Part shown: one piece after another, positions 34,445-43,611 of the stretch
Position numbering within the stretch: the first letter of the stretch is position 1
How the letters are laid out: each line of letters starts with the position of its first letter
From: Lachnoclostridium sp. An169
GTDB lineage: Bacteria > Bacillota > Clostridia > Lachnospirales > Lachnospiraceae
Direction: 5' to 3'
Length of the DNA stretch: 47,028 nucleotides
Assembly: GCF_002160525.1 (NCBI RefSeq)
Contig: NZ_NFKT01000036.1
Coordinates: forward strand, 1-47,028
Position numbers and translations under genes: made by a program
Notes under the pieces: generated by a model
The model's input: only the letters and a program-made list of their open reading frames with translations
Told to the model about the DNA's origin: nothing
The model's database searches: none

Positions 34445-35329
34445 CTACACTTTCTCCTGAATCTTTTTCCCTAAAATTCCAGTAGGTTTCACAAGGAGCA
34501 CAATAATCAGCACTGCAAACACAAGGGCGTCCGCCATCTGTGATGAAATGTAGGCGCGTCCCAGAATCTCGATCACACCGAGAAGAATGCCGCCGACAAA
34601 CGCTCCGGATATGGATCCGATGCCTCCGAATACCGCAGCCACGAACGCCTTGATTCCCGGCATGGCCCCTGTATACGGATCCAGGCTCGGGTAGGCGGAA
34701 CAGAGAAGCACGCCTGCGACCGCCGCCAGAGCGGAACCAATCGCAAAGGTCAGGGCGATGGTACCGTTTACATTAATTCCCATCAGCTGTGCAGCGCCGC
34801 GGTCTTCCGACACCGCGCGCATTGCCTGTCCCGGTTTGGACTTCTGCACGAACAGAGTCAGCACAATCATGATCACGATACATGCCGCAATCGTCACGAT
34901 CGTAACACCGCTGATCTTAAGCTGTCCTCCTGCAAGGCTTAATCCGCTCCATTTCACAACAGACGGAAATGTCTGTGTATTTGCGCCGAATACAAGCAGC
35001 GCGATATTCTGGAGCAGATAGCTGACACCGATTGCCGTGATCAGCACCGCCAGAGAAGACGATGCATTCCGCAGAGGCTTATATGCAATCCGCTCGATCA
35101 CAACGCCGAGTACCGTACATACCACTACCGCGATCAGAATTGCCGGAAGAACCGGGACGCCAAGCTGGGTCATACTGATCAGCGCCGTGTATGCACCGAT
35201 CATAATGACATCCCCGTGGGCAAAATTCAGCATCTTAGCAATACCGTATACCATGGTATATCCAAGAGCAATGATCGCATAGACGCTTCCCAGGCTTAAT
35301 CCATTGATCAGATACGATATAAAGCTCAT
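34445..35329 (-). CDS. livH: Branched-chain amino acid ABC transporter permease LivH
   Basis: A 294-residue permease with eight hydrophobic segments, the N-terminal YTMVYGIAKMLNFAHGDV signature of LivH and the C-terminal GGIGSISGAFVGG loop that contacts the ATPase. The ATG at 35329 is better spaced from GAGAGGG than one six bases upstream. A TTGCCA-18-TATAAT promoter at 35380-35409 gives this half of the locus its own transcript. Confidence 0.92.
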   Translation of the reverse strand: MSFISYLINGLSLGSVYAIIALGYTMVYGIAKMLNFAHGDVIMIGAYTALISMTQLGVPVLPAILIAVVVCTVLGVVIERIAYKPLRNASSSLAVLITAIGVSYLLQNIALLVFGANTQTFPSVVKWSGLSLAGGQLKISGVTIVTIAACIVIMIVLTLFVQKSKPGQAMRAVSEDRGAAQLMGINVNGTIALTFAIGSALAAVAGVLLCSAYPSLDPYTGAMPGIKAFVAAVFGGIGSISGAFVGGILLGVIEILGRAYISSQMADALVFAVLIIVLLVKPTGILGKKIQEKV

Positions 35330-35379
35330 AGTCATTCCCTCTCATCTTTATTTTATCTATAGTTTTCGCGTATCGGTTA

Positions 35380-35409
35380 ATTATATCACAGCCGTCGCAA
35401 GGATGGCAA
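35380..35409 (-). promoter_or_regulatory. livH promoter
   Basis: On the minus strand TTGCCA (35404-35409), 18 bases and TATAAT (35380-35385). It lies between aroD and livH, so livHMGF can be transcribed apart from aroD. Confidence 0.65.
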
Positions 35410-35418
35410 TAAAAAAAA

Positions 35419-36201
35419 TCAATGTGCGCCGCCGTGGATCAGCTCCAGAGCGCGCTTCAGTTCCGCCGCATCCGTCTGTCCAGGAGCCGAAGCCCTTCCC
35501 GCTGTGCCGAACGTAACTGCCGATCCGAATACGCCTCCGCCAAGCCGGCTGATCACTCCCAGAGCGCCCATGGCCATCGTGATGACAGGACATTTTGCAT
35601 ATTTTTCCGTCATCTCCTGCGTAGCCGAAAGCAGAGTCAGGACATCCCTCCTGTTCTGCGGCATGACTGCAATCTTCACAATATCTGCCCCAGTCTCCTG
35701 CATCCGGCGCAGCCGGGAAATAATTCTCTCCTCCGGAGGCGTCTTTTCAAAATCATGGCTGGACGCAACCACCTTCACACCGCATCCGTGCGCTGCCTCT
35801 ATAATCTCTTCTGCTGTTCCGGTGTCCTGTACGTTTTCTTTCCCGCCGAACACTTCCACATCCACCAGATCCGCCAGCCCTGTCCTTATGACATTTCTGT
35901 TCAGTTCCACATAAGCATCCGGTTCCACGTCCTTCTCTCCGCCTTCCTTCGCCGTGCGGAAAGTAAACAGAAGAGGCATCTCTCCAAGTTTTTCCCTGAG
36001 AATTTTCAGCATCTTTTCCACCTCAGCCGGGCAGAAAACATTCTCATACCAGTCTGCTCTCCACTCCGCCAGATCTGCCGCACTCTGCCTGAGCATCTGT
36101 GCCTGCTGCACGATCTCCTCTTCTGTTCTTCCTGTAATCGGAACGCATATCTTCGGCATTCCCGCTCCGATTTCCACATTTCTGACCTTTACAGTCTTCA
36201 T
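35419..36201 (-). CDS. aroD: Type I 3-dehydroquinate dehydratase
   Basis: A 260-residue shikimate-pathway enzyme that dehydrates 3-dehydroquinate to 3-dehydroshikimate through a Schiff base. The catalytic pair is visible: His149 in SSHDF and Lys176 in DIVKIAVMP. The C-terminal TFGTAGRASAPGQ loop is also conserved. Its place between livJ and livH is unusual but links amino acid synthesis with uptake. A terminator separates it from livJ. Confidence 0.93.
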   Translation of the reverse strand: MKTVKVRNVEIGAGMPKICVPITGRTEEEIVQQAQMLRQSAADLAEWRADWYENVFCPAEVEKMLKILREKLGEMPLLFTFRTAKEGGEKDVEPDAYVELNRNVIRTGLADLVDVEVFGGKENVQDTGTAEEIIEAAHGCGVKVVASSHDFEKTPPEERIISRLRRMQETGADIVKIAVMPQNRRDVLTLLSATQEMTEKYAKCPVITMAMGALGVISRLGGGVFGSAVTFGTAGRASAPGQTDAAELKRALELIHGGAH

Positions 36202-36229
36202 TGTTCTTCTCCTCCGGTTTCAAATCAAA

Positions 36230-36271
36230 ACCGGGGAGATGTGTTTTTCTCTCTCAGCACATCTCCCCGGT
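36230..36271 (-). terminator. Terminator between livJ and aroD
   Basis: Perfect 14-base arms (36230-36243 and 36258-36271) on the minus strand follow the livJ stop codon, with TTTTG afterwards. Likely terminates most livJ transcripts, which would let the binding protein be made in excess over the permease. Confidence 0.8.
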
Positions 36272-36323
36272 CGTTTTTCATCACATTTCAGCCCGGCGTC
36301 TCTCCGGCGGACTTCTGCAACTC

Positions 36324-37502
36324 TTACATTACAGTGTAAGCTCCGTCATGAATTACAACAACGGTAGGCTCTTTGGATGGCTCGCCGTCCTCGCCCCATG
36401 TGATCTGCTTTCCTGTAAGACCGTCAACTGTAATCTCTGTCATTGCAGTCTTCATTGCATCACAAATATCGGAAACGCTCATATCCGGCGTAATACCTGC
36501 CTTCTCTGCCGCTGCCTTGATTACATACAGGCAGTCGTAAGCATCTGCTGCAAACTGAATCGGGGTATCACCGAACTCAGCTTCGTAATTCGCAACAAAT
36601 GTCTGTGTCGCCTCATCATCTGCAGTCGGAGTAAACGGTGTCAGGAACATAACGCCCTCTGCAAGCGATGCGTCAAATCCGTCCAGGTTAAGGATTCCAT
36701 CCATACCGTCCACGCCAAACCACTTCGGCGCATATCCCATTCTGTCTGCCTGAGCAAGAATCAGGGAAGCCTCCTGATAGTAAATCGGAAGGAATACAAG
36801 CTCAGCGCCTGCATCTTTTGCCTTCTGAAGCTGTACATTGAAATCGGAATTGCTGTCAGATGTAAATGCCTCTGCAGATACAATCTCCAGTCCCTTCACA
36901 TCAGCCTCAGCCGCAAAATTCTGATAAATACCTGTAGAATATGTGCTTGAGCTGTCGTAGATCACACCGATCTTTGTAGCCAGTCCGTTATCTGCAATGT
37001 AATCTGCAGAAACAGTACCCTGGCTCGGGTCTGAGAAGCACATACGGAATGCATTGTCATACTGAACACTTTCCACAGATGTAGCTGACGGAGTGAACTG
37101 GAACATATTGTCCACATGTGTCTCCTCAACTACCGCAACACACGGAGTGGAAGTAACTGTTCCGACCAGCATCTGCATTCCCCAGTCTTTCAGAGTATTG
37201 TAAGCATTCACGGATTTCTCGGAATCACTCTGGTCATCCTCAAACTTATAGGAGATCTGGTATCCGTTGATTCCGCCTGCCTCGTTGATCTCATCAACTG
37301 CAAGCTGAATACCGTTCTTTACTGCTGTTCCGTAGATTGCGTTATCTCCTGTCGTAGGTCCGATGCCACCGATCATGAATGTATCGGAACCTGTAGATCC
37401 TGAATTACTGTTGCCGTCTCCACCGTTGCTTCCGCATGCAGCCAGGGAAACAACGAGTGCCGATGCAAGTGCAACACTTGCTGCTTTTTTCATCATTTTC
37501 AT
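36324..37502 (-). CDS. livJ: Branched-chain amino acid binding lipoprotein LivJ
   Basis: A 392-residue extracellular substrate-binding lipoprotein. The signal peptide ends with LAACGS (lipid-modified Cys23), then a Ser/Gly-rich linker. The body has the type I periplasmic binding fold with IGGIGPTTGDNAIYG and GAELVFLPIYYQEA. GGAGGAG precedes the ATG. It is first of the liv locus and is followed by a terminator, so it is probably the most abundant product. Confidence 0.93.
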   Translation of the reverse strand: MKMMKKAASVALASALVVSLAACGSNGGDGNSNSGSTGSDTFMIGGIGPTTGDNAIYGTAVKNGIQLAVDEINEAGGINGYQISYKFEDDQSDSEKSVNAYNTLKDWGMQMLVGTVTSTPCVAVVEETHVDNMFQFTPSATSVESVQYDNAFRMCFSDPSQGTVSADYIADNGLATKIGVIYDSSSTYSTGIYQNFAAEADVKGLEIVSAEAFTSDSNSDFNVQLQKAKDAGAELVFLPIYYQEASLILAQADRMGYAPKWFGVDGMDGILNLDGFDASLAEGVMFLTPFTPTADDEATQTFVANYEAEFGDTPIQFAADAYDCLYVIKAAAEKAGITPDMSVSDICDAMKTAMTEITVDGLTGKQITWGEDGEPSKEPTVVVIHDGAYTVM

Positions 37503-37508
37503 AATAAT

Positions 37509-37566
37509 AACTCCTCCTTCTTTCGCTGCTAATGGATATATTAACCTTGAAGGAGGAGTTTGTCAA
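37509..37566 (-). promoter_or_regulatory. livJ promoter with an inverted repeat reaching the ribosome binding site
   Basis: TTGACA (37561-37566), 17 bases and TAATAT (37538-37543) read on the minus strand. A 12-base sequence AACTCCTCCTTC inside the promoter spacer (37549-37560) is exactly complementary to GAAGGAGGAGTT at 37509-37520, which is the livJ ribosome binding site. Confidence 0.8.
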
Positions 37567-37601
37567 GCGAAAAAACAGATTGCGCTCTATTTTTTTTATT
37601 T

Positions 37602-38441
37602 CTACGCCACAATAAATCTGATATCTTTCAGGTGATACAGCGGAACCAGCGGAATCAGGATAGGCGTGCTCTCCACATATTTCCGGTATTCCGGATCAGC
37701 TCCGTAATTCTTGTTCTGCCGGATTTCCAGGCGTTTCGCCCCGCTGAACATGACATAGACAATCAGGATATAGCCGAGAACTGCAATCACCCACTGTATT
37801 GCTCCTTCCAGCGCACCGAACCCGGAGATCAGCACACCTGTCCAGAAGAGCACTTCCCCGAGGTAGTTGGGACAGCGCACGATCCTGTACAGCCCCGTAT
37901 CGCAGAACCGCCCGGGATTCTTCTCCTTTGCAGCGGATTTCTGTTTATCCGCGATGCTCTCAATAATCAGAGCAGCCGCCATAATCACAGCCGCAACAAC
38001 CGCCGTAATACTGTCGGATGATCCTCCGTCTGCCGCGCTGCCTGCCGCCCGGTAAAACACCGGGGAGATCTGAAGCACATACATAACAGCAACACATACC
38101 CAGATTGCCGCTTTTACAAACACCGGCATGGGCTTATCCCCGCCTGCCGTTTTCAGCGTTTTCCGGTAGGAAGCGCTCCGTATCTCCCGCCAGAGCAGGA
38201 AGCCTCCGAGCCGGATTCCGTAAACAACAAACAGCAGACAGAGTATTATCGTCCATATTCCAAGCCCCCGTCCATACAGAACCAGAATCGCAATTCCCGC
38301 TCCGCACACGGCAAAGCCGTATCCCACGGAAAGGAAATAGACAAACTTATAAAAACCAACTGCACACAGTACCGCACAGACGATTAAAATAATCCAGATC
38401 TGTGGCGGGAATGCCGCCTGCACCATTTCGCCAAAACTCAT
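37602..38441 (-). CDS. DUF1295/steroid 5-alpha-reductase-like membrane enzyme
   Basis: A 279-residue integral membrane protein with about seven hydrophobic segments. The C-terminal part has NPGRFCDTGLYRIVRCPNYLGE, the NADPH/methyl-donor binding motif of the DUF1295 and isoprenylcysteine-methyltransferase-like family. It could reduce or methylate a lipid; the substrate is unknown. It ends about 100 bases upstream of the livJ start and is itself preceded by the oxidoreductase remnant. Confidence 0.8.
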   Translation of the reverse strand: MSFGEMVQAAFPPQIWIILIVCAVLCAVGFYKFVYFLSVGYGFAVCGAGIAILVLYGRGLGIWTIILCLLFVVYGIRLGGFLLWREIRSASYRKTLKTAGGDKPMPVFVKAAIWVCVAVMYVLQISPVFYRAAGSAADGGSSDSITAVVAAVIMAAALIIESIADKQKSAAKEKNPGRFCDTGLYRIVRCPNYLGEVLFWTGVLISGFGALEGAIQWVIAVLGYILIVYVMFSGAKRLEIRQNKNYGADPEYRKYVESTPILIPLVPLYHLKDIRFIVA

Positions 38442-38464
38442 CGTTCTCTCCTCACTTTTCTCTC

Positions 38465-39173
38465 CTATTTTTTATAGCACTCTTTGATATATTCTCTGAA
38501 ACTCAGCTTCCCGTATTTATCTTCGCCGACTAGCTCGTTTGTCAGAGTCCACTTTGAGAAACGGATAATTGCTTCCTTTCCGTTTTTCTTACATTTATTA
38601 ATGAAGGCAAGGACACTGAACAGCCATACCGGAGCGCGTTTGATAACCGGCTCCTTTCCTGCTGCCGCGAAGAACATCCTGGCAATCTCTTCATATGAAT
38701 AGGTCTCGTTTCCACCCACATTGTATACCTTGTTCCGGTCTTTCATATGCAGAACGATGAAATCCGCAAAATCACTTGTATCGATTACATTAGCATGAGC
38801 ATCCTGCTTTCCGAGCAGAGTAACTTCTCCTTTCTCAATCATGGGCATAAACACTTTCGCAATATCATAGAAATATCCGGTAGGACGGTGAATCACATAG
38901 GGAATTCCGCTCTTTTTCAGCGCCTCCTCAAACATCGCCTTGGCGTGGAGCATGGGAACCTTCGGATCGCTGTCCGCCTTGATCACGGAAATGTAGGTGA
39001 ATCCTTTCACTCCCGCCTTTTCTGCCTCTTTGAGCAGATTCAGATTTCCCTGCGATTTCCGGCGTACTCTTTTCCGTCATATCCGCTGCCACAACCTCAT
39101 ATCCATCCCGGATCAGCGCCTTTAAAATATCCGTACCAAGTTTTCCAAATGCACCTGCAAGAACTACTTTCAT
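38465..39173 (-). pseudogene. NAD(P)-binding (NmrA-like) oxidoreductase with internal deletion
   Basis: The 5' part from 39173 starts MKVVLAGAFGKLG, a Rossmann NAD(P)-binding motif, and continues to PEIAG. The family's next ~50 residues are absent. The rest continues in another frame with NLNLLKEAEKAGVKG and FTYISVIKADSDPKVPML, ending at 38465. The break is near 39045-39060. The loss changes the frame, so no full protein can be made, although the 181-residue C-terminal part has an internal ATG. The gene lies just downstream of a TetR regulator that probably controlled it. Confidence 0.75.
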
Positions 39174-39207
39174 TTCTTCCTCTTCACTCCTCTTTTACGC
39201 CCGCCGG

Positions 39208-39738
39208 TCACTGAAAAAAGCGATTTAAAAAGTCCGACAGCTGCTTGCCGGAAATATCTGTCCTCGGTCCGATTGCAAGCACCAGTTCCGCCAGAATCGG
39301 GGCGAATCCGGCATCCTCCCGCCGTCCGTTTCGGGCAAGAAGGCTCCGGATCTTCTCTTCTATCTGTCCCCGGAGCATAAGATGCCTGCTGTCCACCTCC
39401 GAGGAAGAACCTCCGGACTGGAGAAACTGGGACCACACTTCCCTGTAAATGGAAGAGAAACGCTCAACCGCCGCGTGAATCTCTATGATCCCGTCCGTGA
39501 TTCCGTCCGACGCGGCGATTCCCTCATCCATCTCGGAAAGCGCCTGAAACCAGTCATCAAGCATAATCGAAGCCACAAGGCTGTCCTTACTGTCAAAGTA
39601 ATTGTAGATCGTTCCCACCGCAATGGAACATTCCCTTGCAATTTCTCTTAAGGATACTGCGCCGTACCCTTCTGACAGCAGTTTCTTTCTCGCGCTCTCC
39701 AGTATCTTCTTTCTCGCTTCATCAATAATCTTTGGCAT
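39208..39738 (-). CDS. TetR/AcrR family transcriptional regulator
   Basis: A 176-residue regulator. The helix-turn-helix is clear (VSLREIARECSIAVGTIYNYF, residues ~25-45). The operator ATGAACATGTTCAT (39760-39773) overlaps its own promoter, so it is probably self-repressing. The gene it would most naturally control is the adjacent oxidoreductase, now a pseudogene. I prefer the ATG at 39738 (MPKIIDEAR) to one nine bases upstream. Confidence 0.88.
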   Translation of the reverse strand: MPKIIDEARKKILESARKKLLSEGYGAVSLREIARECSIAVGTIYNYFDSKDSLVASIMLDDWFQALSEMDEGIAASDGITDGIIEIHAAVERFSSIYREVWSQFLQSGGSSSEVDSRHLMLRGQIEEKIRSLLARNGRREDAGFAPILAELVLAIGPRTDISGKQLSDFLNRFFQ

Positions 39739-39759
39739 GATTTTCACCTTTCTGTTTTT

Positions 39760-39806
39760 ATGAACATGTTCATTTAGAGAGTAGCAGAATTTGTCAGCAT
39801 TGTCAA
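39760..39806 (-). promoter_or_regulatory. tetR promoter and operator
   Basis: On the minus strand TTGACA (39801-39806), 17 bases, then TACTCT (39778-39783). Immediately downstream is a perfect 14-base palindrome ATGAACATGTTCAT (39760-39773), a typical TetR-type operator. Confidence 0.8.
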
Positions 39807-39876
39807 TTATTTATCAATTACTTGTCGCAAATCTTTAGCACATTCTTTATTTTTTCTGAAAATTATTGCAGACAGC

Positions 39877-39966
39877 AAAAAAAGCCGTAAGTACGAAGCA
39901 GCTTTAAAACATCACGTTCCGATAATATATCGTCCAAAACTGTTTTGGCTGTTTCCTGCTTACGGC
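39877..39966 (-). terminator. Multi-branched terminator after the HPr-like gene
   Basis: On the minus strand an outer stem GCCGTAAG/CTTACGGC (39884-39891, 39959-39966) encloses two smaller hairpins: CCAAAA/TTTTGG (39934-39948) and CGATA/TATCG (39920-39932). Seven T residues follow. The folded shape could be a terminator alone or a small structured RNA ending in one. Confidence 0.55.
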
Positions 39967-40024
39967 GTTTGCATACACCATACATAACATGTCTTATAAT
40001 CATAATTTTTCAATGTGATTGATT

Positions 40025-40252
40025 TCATACCTGATAATAACTGAACACATCGAATGCCCGCGCATCATCGGTCACTGCGTTGAGCACAAGAGGCCGTGAC
40101 AGATCCAGGCTGAAGATTCCCAGGAAGGATCTGGCGTCAATTGTTTTTCTTCCGGAGATCAGATCGAACTCTCCCTTAAAATCAGCGATTTCTCTCGAAA
40201 ACTTTTCTACCATATCGACGGATTCAAAACGGATATTCATTGTTTTTTTCAT
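40025..40252 (-). CDS. HPr-like protein without the phosphorylatable histidine
   Basis: A 75-residue protein with the HPr fold (GRKTIDARSFLGIFSLD segment, Ser42 at the HPr Ser46 position). The N-terminal loop that carries His15 in HPr is replaced by RFESVDMVEKF and contains no histidine, so it cannot relay phosphate in the PTS. Such short proteins are common in clostridia and might serve regulation like Crh. AGGAGG precedes the ATG. It follows the fructosidase gene on the same strand but a hairpin separates them. Confidence 0.75.
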   Translation of the reverse strand: MKKTMNIRFESVDMVEKFSREIADFKGEFDLISGRKTIDARSFLGIFSLDLSRPLVLNAVTDDARAFDVFSYYQV

Positions 40253-40274
40253 ATTCCCTACCTCCTGAAAAAGA

Positions 40275-40329
40275 AAAGAGACAACAAATACGCTGTCCGT
40301 CTCTGGACCAACTTATTTATTGTCTCTTT
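40275..40329 (-). terminator. Hairpin between the fructosidase and HPr-like genes
   Basis: Ten-base arms AAAGAGACAA and TTGTCTCTTT (40275-40284 and 40320-40329) enclose an inner GTCC/GGAC stem and are followed by T-rich sequence on the minus strand. It is either the sugar operon terminator or an attenuator in the HPr-like leader. Confidence 0.65.
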
Positions 40330-40412
40330 CTTCTGCAACTGCAGTTACAAATTTTTTATAGATGTATTCTATCAGATTCGACGGGGAAGGTCAAGAACTT
40401 TTTTCATTAACC

Positions 40413-41876
40413 TTACCTGATCCCGTGCTTTACAATATCCGCCTGCACGCTTCCCTTCACATCAAACACGATCCGGTCTGCCGTCTGGGGCGTCAGGATG
40501 AGAGATGTCATCACGTTCTCTCCATCGTTTGCGAAGATCTCTGCAGAATACCGGTCAAGCAGAATCCTAAGCCGGATCTTTCCTTCCCGGATTCTGACCT
40601 TCATGCTGCGCCGGCATACACAATCCCTGCGCAGCCCGGACCATGTCCGGTCAAAGGTAAGGATTTCATTTTCCGGATCAAGGCTTATCTCCGTATAGAA
40701 GCGCTCGTCCTTTGCCACAAGAATCCGGAGACCGCTGCACTCTGACACATCCAGGTCCAGGGAAAGGTCCATCACTCTCCCTCGGATTCCCTCCAGCTCC
40801 ATCTCTCCCCGGAGAGTTTCGCCCCTGTATTCCGTCCGATCCGTATAGTGCTCCTCCAGTTCCCTGACCGGAACCGCGCAGAGTCTTCCATCTCTTACTG
40901 ACAGTTCTCTGGGGCAGGTCATCATGCCGTTCCAGCGGTGTCCTTCCGGGAACAGATTCATGTCCCAGGATTTCATCCAGGCAATCATTATTCTCCTGCC
41001 ATCCGCTGTCCCAAGGGTCTGGGGCGCATAAAAGTCAAGCCCGTAATCCGGAGACTGAACCATTTCCCTGTGGAACTGATATTTCTCCCTGTCATAGCTT
41101 CCGATCAGTCCGATCACACCATTTCCGTTGTGGAACTCCAACCCCTCTGCCATCATGTCCTGAGGCGATGTAAGAAGGATTTGCTTTTCGTCCAGTGGGA
41201 AGAAATCCGGGCACTCCCACATTTTTCCGTATCTGTTTTCGCATTTATCAAGAATGGAACAGAATTTCCAGTCCTTCAGATCCTCCGAGGAAAACAGGGC
41301 GATCTGTCCGCTTCCATCTGCCGCACGACTTCCCACTACTGCATAATACATCCCGTCCTCTTTCCACACTTTCGGGTCACGGAAATCCTCCAGGCTGCTT
41401 CCTTCCGGAAGCTGGGATGCCGTAATCACCGGATTCTCCTCTGCTTTCACATAGTCGATACCGTCGCCGACTGCCACGCACTGGTTCTGGCGCACTGCCT
41501 TTTTCCCATCGGGAAGGTCAATCTCCGATACCCCCGTATAGATCAGGACCTGCTTTCCATCCTTCTCCACAGCTCCGCCGGAGAAGACTCCCGCTTCGTC
41601 GTAAGGCTCATCCGGCGCAAGTGCTGCCGGGAGATACTCCCACTTCACGAAATCTTTTGTTTTCACATGTCCCCAGTGCATGGAATCCCATCCGGTTCCA
41701 TAGGGATTATACTGGTAAAACAGGTGGTACTCGTCCTGATAGACGGAAAAACCATTTGGATCGTTCATCCAGCCCACCGGCACAGACATATGAAAAACAG
41801 GTCTCTGTTCCGCCGGTATTTTTACTGTCTCTTCCTTTTCATATTTTCTTGCTCTGTCCAACTTTGTACTGCCCAT
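40413..41876 (-). CDS. GH32 beta-fructofuranosidase
   Basis: A 487-residue GH32 enzyme that hydrolyses sucrose, sucrose-6-phosphate or fructo-oligosaccharides. The three acidic motifs are present: WMNDPNG with nucleophile Asp39, FRDP with Asp167, and WECPDFF with acid/base Glu221. A C-terminal beta-sandwich domain follows. No signal peptide is seen, so it acts inside the cell on sugar delivered by the adjacent ABC importer. GGAG precedes the ATG. It is the last gene of the leftward operon. Confidence 0.93.
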   Translation of the reverse strand: MGSTKLDRARKYEKEETVKIPAEQRPVFHMSVPVGWMNDPNGFSVYQDEYHLFYQYNPYGTGWDSMHWGHVKTKDFVKWEYLPAALAPDEPYDEAGVFSGGAVEKDGKQVLIYTGVSEIDLPDGKKAVRQNQCVAVGDGIDYVKAEENPVITASQLPEGSSLEDFRDPKVWKEDGMYYAVVGSRAADGSGQIALFSSEDLKDWKFCSILDKCENRYGKMWECPDFFPLDEKQILLTSPQDMMAEGLEFHNGNGVIGLIGSYDREKYQFHREMVQSPDYGLDFYAPQTLGTADGRRIMIAWMKSWDMNLFPEGHRWNGMMTCPRELSVRDGRLCAVPVRELEEHYTDRTEYRGETLRGEMELEGIRGRVMDLSLDLDVSECSGLRILVAKDERFYTEISLDPENEILTFDRTWSGLRRDCVCRRSMKVRIREGKIRLRILLDRYSAEIFANDGENVMTSLILTPQTADRIVFDVKGSVQADIVKHGIR

Positions 41877-41915
41877 TTACTTGTCTCCTGCTCTTTCTTT
41901 TAATTGTTTTCTTTT

Positions 41916-43595
41916 TTACTGATTCTCGCTGCCGAGAGATTCCTGATACTGGTCGAAATATTTCTGCTTGATGGCAAGATAGTCTGACAGACCGTAATCT
42001 TCCATTTTCTGCAGATATTCGTCCCATTCTTCCTCAATACCGCCGTTTAAGATCCAGTCCGCCTTCTTCTGCTCGGCATATTTTTTGATGTCCGTATCGT
42101 ACTGGGACACTTTGTTGGTATCATCGATACTCATAAATACATTCGGGTAAACATACTCGCTTTTCATATCTTCCAGATAAATTTCATGCATGTTGTCCAG
42201 ACGCCATTTTGCATCGTCGGGCTGGGTCACATACACATCATAATAGTCGTTGAGCACTGCCAGCGGTCCGTTCACCGACTGCGCCTGTCTGACCTCCACC
42301 GGTGACTCGTCTCCCAGGTCAAGATGCCTGAGCATCGGTCCGCCTTCCGCATTGGTGCTCATCTCAAATATATTGGCAGCGCCCTCTTCCCCGTAAGTTC
42401 CCCAGTTGTTCTGTATCGACTGAAGCGGCGCATACATCTGGTCGATCCATGCCGCAGCCAGAGCCGTGTCCCGGCAGCTGGTAGTCAGAACACAGCGTCC
42501 TCTGTCAAATCCGCTCGTCTCGCTGCCGTTCTGACGCGTAATGTTTACCAGGCCGTCGGGACCTGCAAGCGCCGGCATCATCACATAGTCGTCATAGTTG
42601 TCGATGTTTGCAATGTCCCAGGTAAAGCAAAGCCCGTATCTGTGGTTCTTTCCCTTTGCCACATAGGTTGACCATTCCTGGGTAAATGCCTCCGGATCAG
42701 TCAGCCCCTGCTCGACCAGAGAATGAAGCCACTCGATACCTTCCTTATATCCTTCCTGAACCGTCGTATAGATCACTTCTCCCTCATCAGTCACTGCGAA
42801 ATGATCTGCCGTATCACCATATCCTTCTCCGAAACCGTTAATCAGGATCGCCGGATCCTGGTCGCCGTTGTTGATAATGAAGGACATGGGAATCACATCT
42901 CCCTGGATGTCAAACTCTTCCTCCAGAGCATCTGCATTATCCCGGAATGCGATCAGCGCCTGTTCCAGTTCATCCACGGTTTCCGGCACATCAATATCCA
43001 GGAAATCCAGCCACTTTTTGTTAATGTACGGAATTCCGCCGATTGCCTGAATAGCTTCCTTTCCCTCGCCGAGCTGCTCGATCCACGGGAAGGAATAAAT
43101 ATGTCCGTCAGGGGCGGTACACATGGTCCGGTACTCCGGATACTTTTCAAATACAGCCTGAAGGTTCGGCATATATTTGTCGATCAGGTCCTCCAGGGGA
43201 ATGATGATTCCCTGCTTTGCATATCTTAACAGGTCATAATCGCTCATCCCCGCTGTAAACAGGCCGTCCGGCAGATTTCCGAACTGGGCAAGCGCCAGGT
43301 TCTTCTTGTCCGCAAACTGGTCGTCCACAAAACAGGTCCAGTCAATATGTACGTTTGTCTGTTCCTCCAGTCTCTGGAAGATCAGTTTTTCATTGGGCTC
43401 CTGGGTTGTCGTTGCCGGAGCGCTTGTGATAAAGGACAGTTCCGCCGTCTCTTCCAGCGGGAAAGCCACGTCCTCAACCGGGGTATCCGGATCCGGGTCT
43501 GCCCTGCGGGCGTCACTGCTGCTGCATCCAAACAGTGAAAATGTTAAAACGAAGGACAGTCCAAGCCCTGTCAGTCTTTTCCATCTCTTTTTCAT
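41916..43595 (-). CDS. Sugar ABC transporter substrate-binding lipoprotein
   Basis: A 559-residue extracellular binding protein with a lipobox ending LFGCSS (Cys24). The length and the repeated acidic and aromatic segments match the large LplA/DUF3502-like solute-binding proteins of carbohydrate importers. It precedes the fructosidase and follows the two permeases, so it probably binds a fructose-containing oligosaccharide. No ATPase is encoded here; a shared MsmK-type ATPase elsewhere is expected. Confidence 0.88.
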   Translation of the reverse strand: MKKRWKRLTGLGLSFVLTFSLFGCSSSDARRADPDPDTPVEDVAFPLEETAELSFITSAPATTTQEPNEKLIFQRLEEQTNVHIDWTCFVDDQFADKKNLALAQFGNLPDGLFTAGMSDYDLLRYAKQGIIIPLEDLIDKYMPNLQAVFEKYPEYRTMCTAPDGHIYSFPWIEQLGEGKEAIQAIGGIPYINKKWLDFLDIDVPETVDELEQALIAFRDNADALEEEFDIQGDVIPMSFIINNGDQDPAILINGFGEGYGDTADHFAVTDEGEVIYTTVQEGYKEGIEWLHSLVEQGLTDPEAFTQEWSTYVAKGKNHRYGLCFTWDIANIDNYDDYVMMPALAGPDGLVNITRQNGSETSGFDRGRCVLTTSCRDTALAAAWIDQMYAPLQSIQNNWGTYGEEGAANIFEMSTNAEGGPMLRHLDLGDESPVEVRQAQSVNGPLAVLNDYYDVYVTQPDDAKWRLDNMHEIYLEDMKSEYVYPNVFMSIDDTNKVSQYDTDIKKYAEQKKADWILNGGIEEEWDEYLQKMEDYGLSDYLAIKQKYFDQYQESLGSENQ

Positions 43596-43611
43596 TGATC
43601 ATCGGCCTCCT

